Positions 5,547 to 6,955 of a stretch of 6,955 nucleotides of DNA are shown here, piece after piece; the first letter of the stretch is position 1; the number at the start of each line of letters is the position of its first letter. A program made the translations under genes and the position numbers. This DNA is from Bacilli bacterium (GTDB lineage: Bacteria > Bacillota_I > Bacilli_A > RF39 > UBA660), in contig JAQUEG010000035.1 of assembly GCA_028685275.1 (NCBI GenBank), forward strand, positions 1-6,955, written 5' to 3'. Below the pieces are notes generated by a model. The model did not search any database. It had not been told where the DNA came from and saw only the letters and a list, made by a program, of their open reading frames with translations.

Positions 5547-6955
5547 CAGCGCCGCAACGCGCCACCCGATGCTGCTGACGGCATCGCCATTGATGTGGCT
5601 GAAATAGAACACCCCCGCATAGCTACCAATGGAGTAGTTACCACCACGTAGGAACCACGGATTAGACGAGTAGGGCATATACGAACTGTCGCTATACCAT
5701 GAATTAGTATATGGACTATTAACTGATAAACTTGTTTCATATACTGCATCGCCTTTTTTATGGATAGCAACAATATAATTATTTGCTCCGCTATCGGTTG
5801 TTCCTTTATTATATACATCTTTATATTTTGCATCAGCATTTGAATTATTAATATATGCTGCTGTATATTCATTTGCTCCACCACTCATATCATATACTCC
5901 ATACACAGTTCCAGTGGTACTTGCTTGTTGACCTTGTTCTGTATTATATGCAAAACAAGAAGCACCAGGGCAAGTAGATTCTGATCCTACACTTGGTCCA
6001 GTTCCTGCAAATCCTGTTAAATATTCACTAGATGGATTTATATATATTTCTGATTTTTTTCCATATATAGATTGCGATAGATATGCTACGGCACCCCATT
6101 CGATATTCTTCATCATATGGGTATCTACATTATTATTATCTGTAGAAAAAGTTCCATCAGTTTGTAATCCACTTGCCTGATTCCATCCATATATATCTTT
6201 TGTTTCCATATTACGAGATACTATAAACATATTACCAACAGCATTACAACGCCATGATGTAATACCTGGGAGTACTTTTATATCTAAACCGGTAGTGTTC
6301 CCACCACCATAGATAACACCTGGATCACTACTACTTACCTCAAACTTACCAACCCAAAAGCCTGTTAATTCAACTGCATCTTCACCTAAACCAAAGGTAA
6401 AAGCAGGATGATTTGACCAATTGGATGATTCTAATGTTTGTTGTGAATCAGTAGCACAATTGGTTATTCCTGGTATTCCATTTTCATCAACAGTACAGGT
6501 ATTGACTATATTAATAGTTCCCCCTCTAGTATCATCTGTTCCTCGACTAAATGATATTTCAATATTACCAGCACTTTCATCACAATCATCATTCCAACAA
6601 CTAGTTATTTTATAGGTATACCTTGGGATCCATACCCAATAGGCCGTAATATCACCTCCTGTATCCTTACTAACTGCATTCGCCCATCTACGTGTTGGTT
6701 CTGTTTCGCCATATTCATACCATTCTGAATCATTTTCGGTGGTTTCTTGATATTCCCATATTTCATTTACTTCATTCCATACCCATTTTATTGGCACCAT
6801 TCCTTGAGCTAGTTTTGGTCGGTTCACTCCTTTTTCTTCATCATAATCAGATACTACTAAAACAACCCTCGTTTTGATTGCCTCATTACCACCACTATCA
6901 CTAACGCGATAAACTACTGTATATTCTCCCATTTCAGCTGTATTTACATTATTTG
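5529..6955 (-). CDS. Ig-like/C-type-lectin surface protein, likely DGR target (5' end outside window)
   Basis: The frame is open to the right window edge, with in-frame N-N-V-N-T-A-E before the Met at 6932, so that Met is internal and the true start lies beyond 6955. Numbering residues from this Met, the first ~29 (GEYTVVYRVSDSGGNEA) are the end of an Ig-like DUF5011/HYR-type bacterial surface domain. A linker follows with GMVPIKWVW (44-52) and YWVWIPRYTYKI (98-109). The C-terminal domain (about 185-460) resembles the formylglycine-generating-enzyme/C-type-lectin fold, with GFWVGKFEV (191-199) and GVYDMSGGANEY (345-356). Cysteine pairs (112/117, 146/159, 321/326) may form disulfides outside the cell. 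The protein ends RGGNYSIGSYAGVFYF (429-444) then IGWRVAAL (455-462), the typical ending of DGR-diversified ligand-binding proteins. Its job is probably variable binding of a surface, host or phage ligand. Export signal and anchor are not visible here. Confidence 0.8.
   Translation of the reverse strand, partial: NNVNTAEMGEYTVVYRVSDSGGNEAIKTRVVLVVSDYDEEKGVNRPKLAQGMVPIKWVWNEVNEIWEYQETTENDSEWYEYGETEPTRRWANAVSKDTGGDITAYWVWIPRYTYKITSCWNDDCDESAGNIEISFSRGTDDTRGGTINIVNTCTVDENGIPGITNCATDSQQTLESSNWSNHPAFTFGLGEDAVELTGFWVGKFEVSSSDPGVIYGGGNTTGLDIKVLPGITSWRCNAVGNMFIVSRNMETKDIYGWNQASGLQTDGTFSTDNNNVDTHMMKNIEWGAVAYLSQSIYGKKSEIYINPSSEYLTGFAGTGPSVGSESTCPGASCFAYNTEQGQQASTTGTVYGVYDMSGGANEYTAAYINNSNADAKYKDVYNKGTTDSGANNYIVAIHKKGDAVYETSLSVNSPYTNSWYSDSSYMPYSSNPWFLRGGNYSIGSYAGVFYFSHINGDAVSSIGWRVAALVGEGL
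5532..5699 (-). other. Candidate DGR variable region (VR)
   Basis: This covers the last 56 codons of the surface protein, from Trp412 to the final Leu. By hand count, 5541-5700 has 88 of 160 G/C (55%), while the adjacent 5701-5760 has 17 of 60 (28%). Exposed positions are filled with codons AAC, AAT, TAC, TAT, AGC, AGT, TCC, TCT, CAC, GAT, GAC, ATC, ATT and GTC. All end in C or T and all can arise from AAC/AAT by changing only adenines, the DGR mutation signature. Conserved scaffold codons (Gly, Ala, Trp, Arg, Val) are adenine-poor. The call rests on codon pattern and family resemblance; no template copy is present to confirm it. Confidence 0.72.
5540..5569 (-). other. Adenine-free GC-rich run, candidate IMH-like segment
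   Basis: Read on the coding strand, these 30 bases contain no adenine and are mostly G/C; they encode the final G-W-R-V-A-A-L-V-G block. They lie at the 3' end of the candidate variable region, directly before the stop-codon hairpin. In studied DGRs the initiation-of-mutagenic-homing (IMH) element is a GC-rich stretch at this place, where cDNA integration starts and no mutation occurs. Assignment is by position and composition only. Confidence 0.5.

Noticed and set aside
5522..5884. 120-residue minus-strand frame overlapping the surface protein's end
   Set aside because: It is an alternative frame of the surface-protein gene, gives a low-complexity Met/Ile/Gln-rich product with no motif, and the other frame has clear domain matches.
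6421..6877. Two plus-strand frames (6421-6615 and 6692-6877)
   Set aside because: Both are antisense shadows of the surface-protein gene with biased, unrecognisable products.

Overview
The window looks like chromosomal DNA of a low-GC, anaerobic, Gram-positive-type bacterium, probably an uncultured gut Firmicute or Bacilli-like lineage. Coding DNA is strongly AT-rich with A/T-ending codons. The standard code appears to be used: tryptophans are TGG and the reading frames make sense with TGA as stop. A Firmicutes-style MurC indicates a peptidoglycan wall, and a rubrerythrin start indicates an anaerobic lifestyle. This placement is inferred from composition and gene families, not from a marker-gene search.

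Every gene I can support lies on the minus strand, so the window is best read from right to left. At the right edge (5529 to beyond 6955) is the 3' part of a large, probably surface-exposed protein. It has the end of an Ig-like domain and a C-type-lectin/sulfatase-modifying-factor-like domain. The last ~56 codons have every hallmark of the variable region (VR) of a diversity-generating retroelement (DGR): an abrupt jump in GC, a run of codons derivable from AAY, a typical 'RGG...AGVFYF...G(F/W)RVA' ending, a 30-nt adenine-free stretch at the 3' end, and a hairpin straddling the stop codon. No reverse transcriptase, template repeat or accessory gene is visible in this window.

Next comes a ~350-bp non-coding stretch (5177-5528). 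It is rich in inverted repeats, including two abutting hairpins at 5358-5420, one of them very GC-rich, and it contains a sigma-A-like promoter for the next gene. That gene (4607-5176) encodes a small HAD-fold, 5'-nucleotidase-like hydrolase. A 167-bp AT-rich gap then carries a possible terminator and an extended -10 promoter.

The left 4.4 kb is a tightly packed operon: murC (3123-4439), an RND-family efflux transporter of about 1022 residues (54-3121), and the first 17 codons of a rubrerythrin (1-53). Both junctions are essentially gapless, with good Shine-Dalgarno sequences inside the preceding gene. The RND gene is split into two reading frames by one missing base near 1925. Restoring it regenerates the canonical RND sequence and a normal full length, so this is either a recent mutation or an assembly error.
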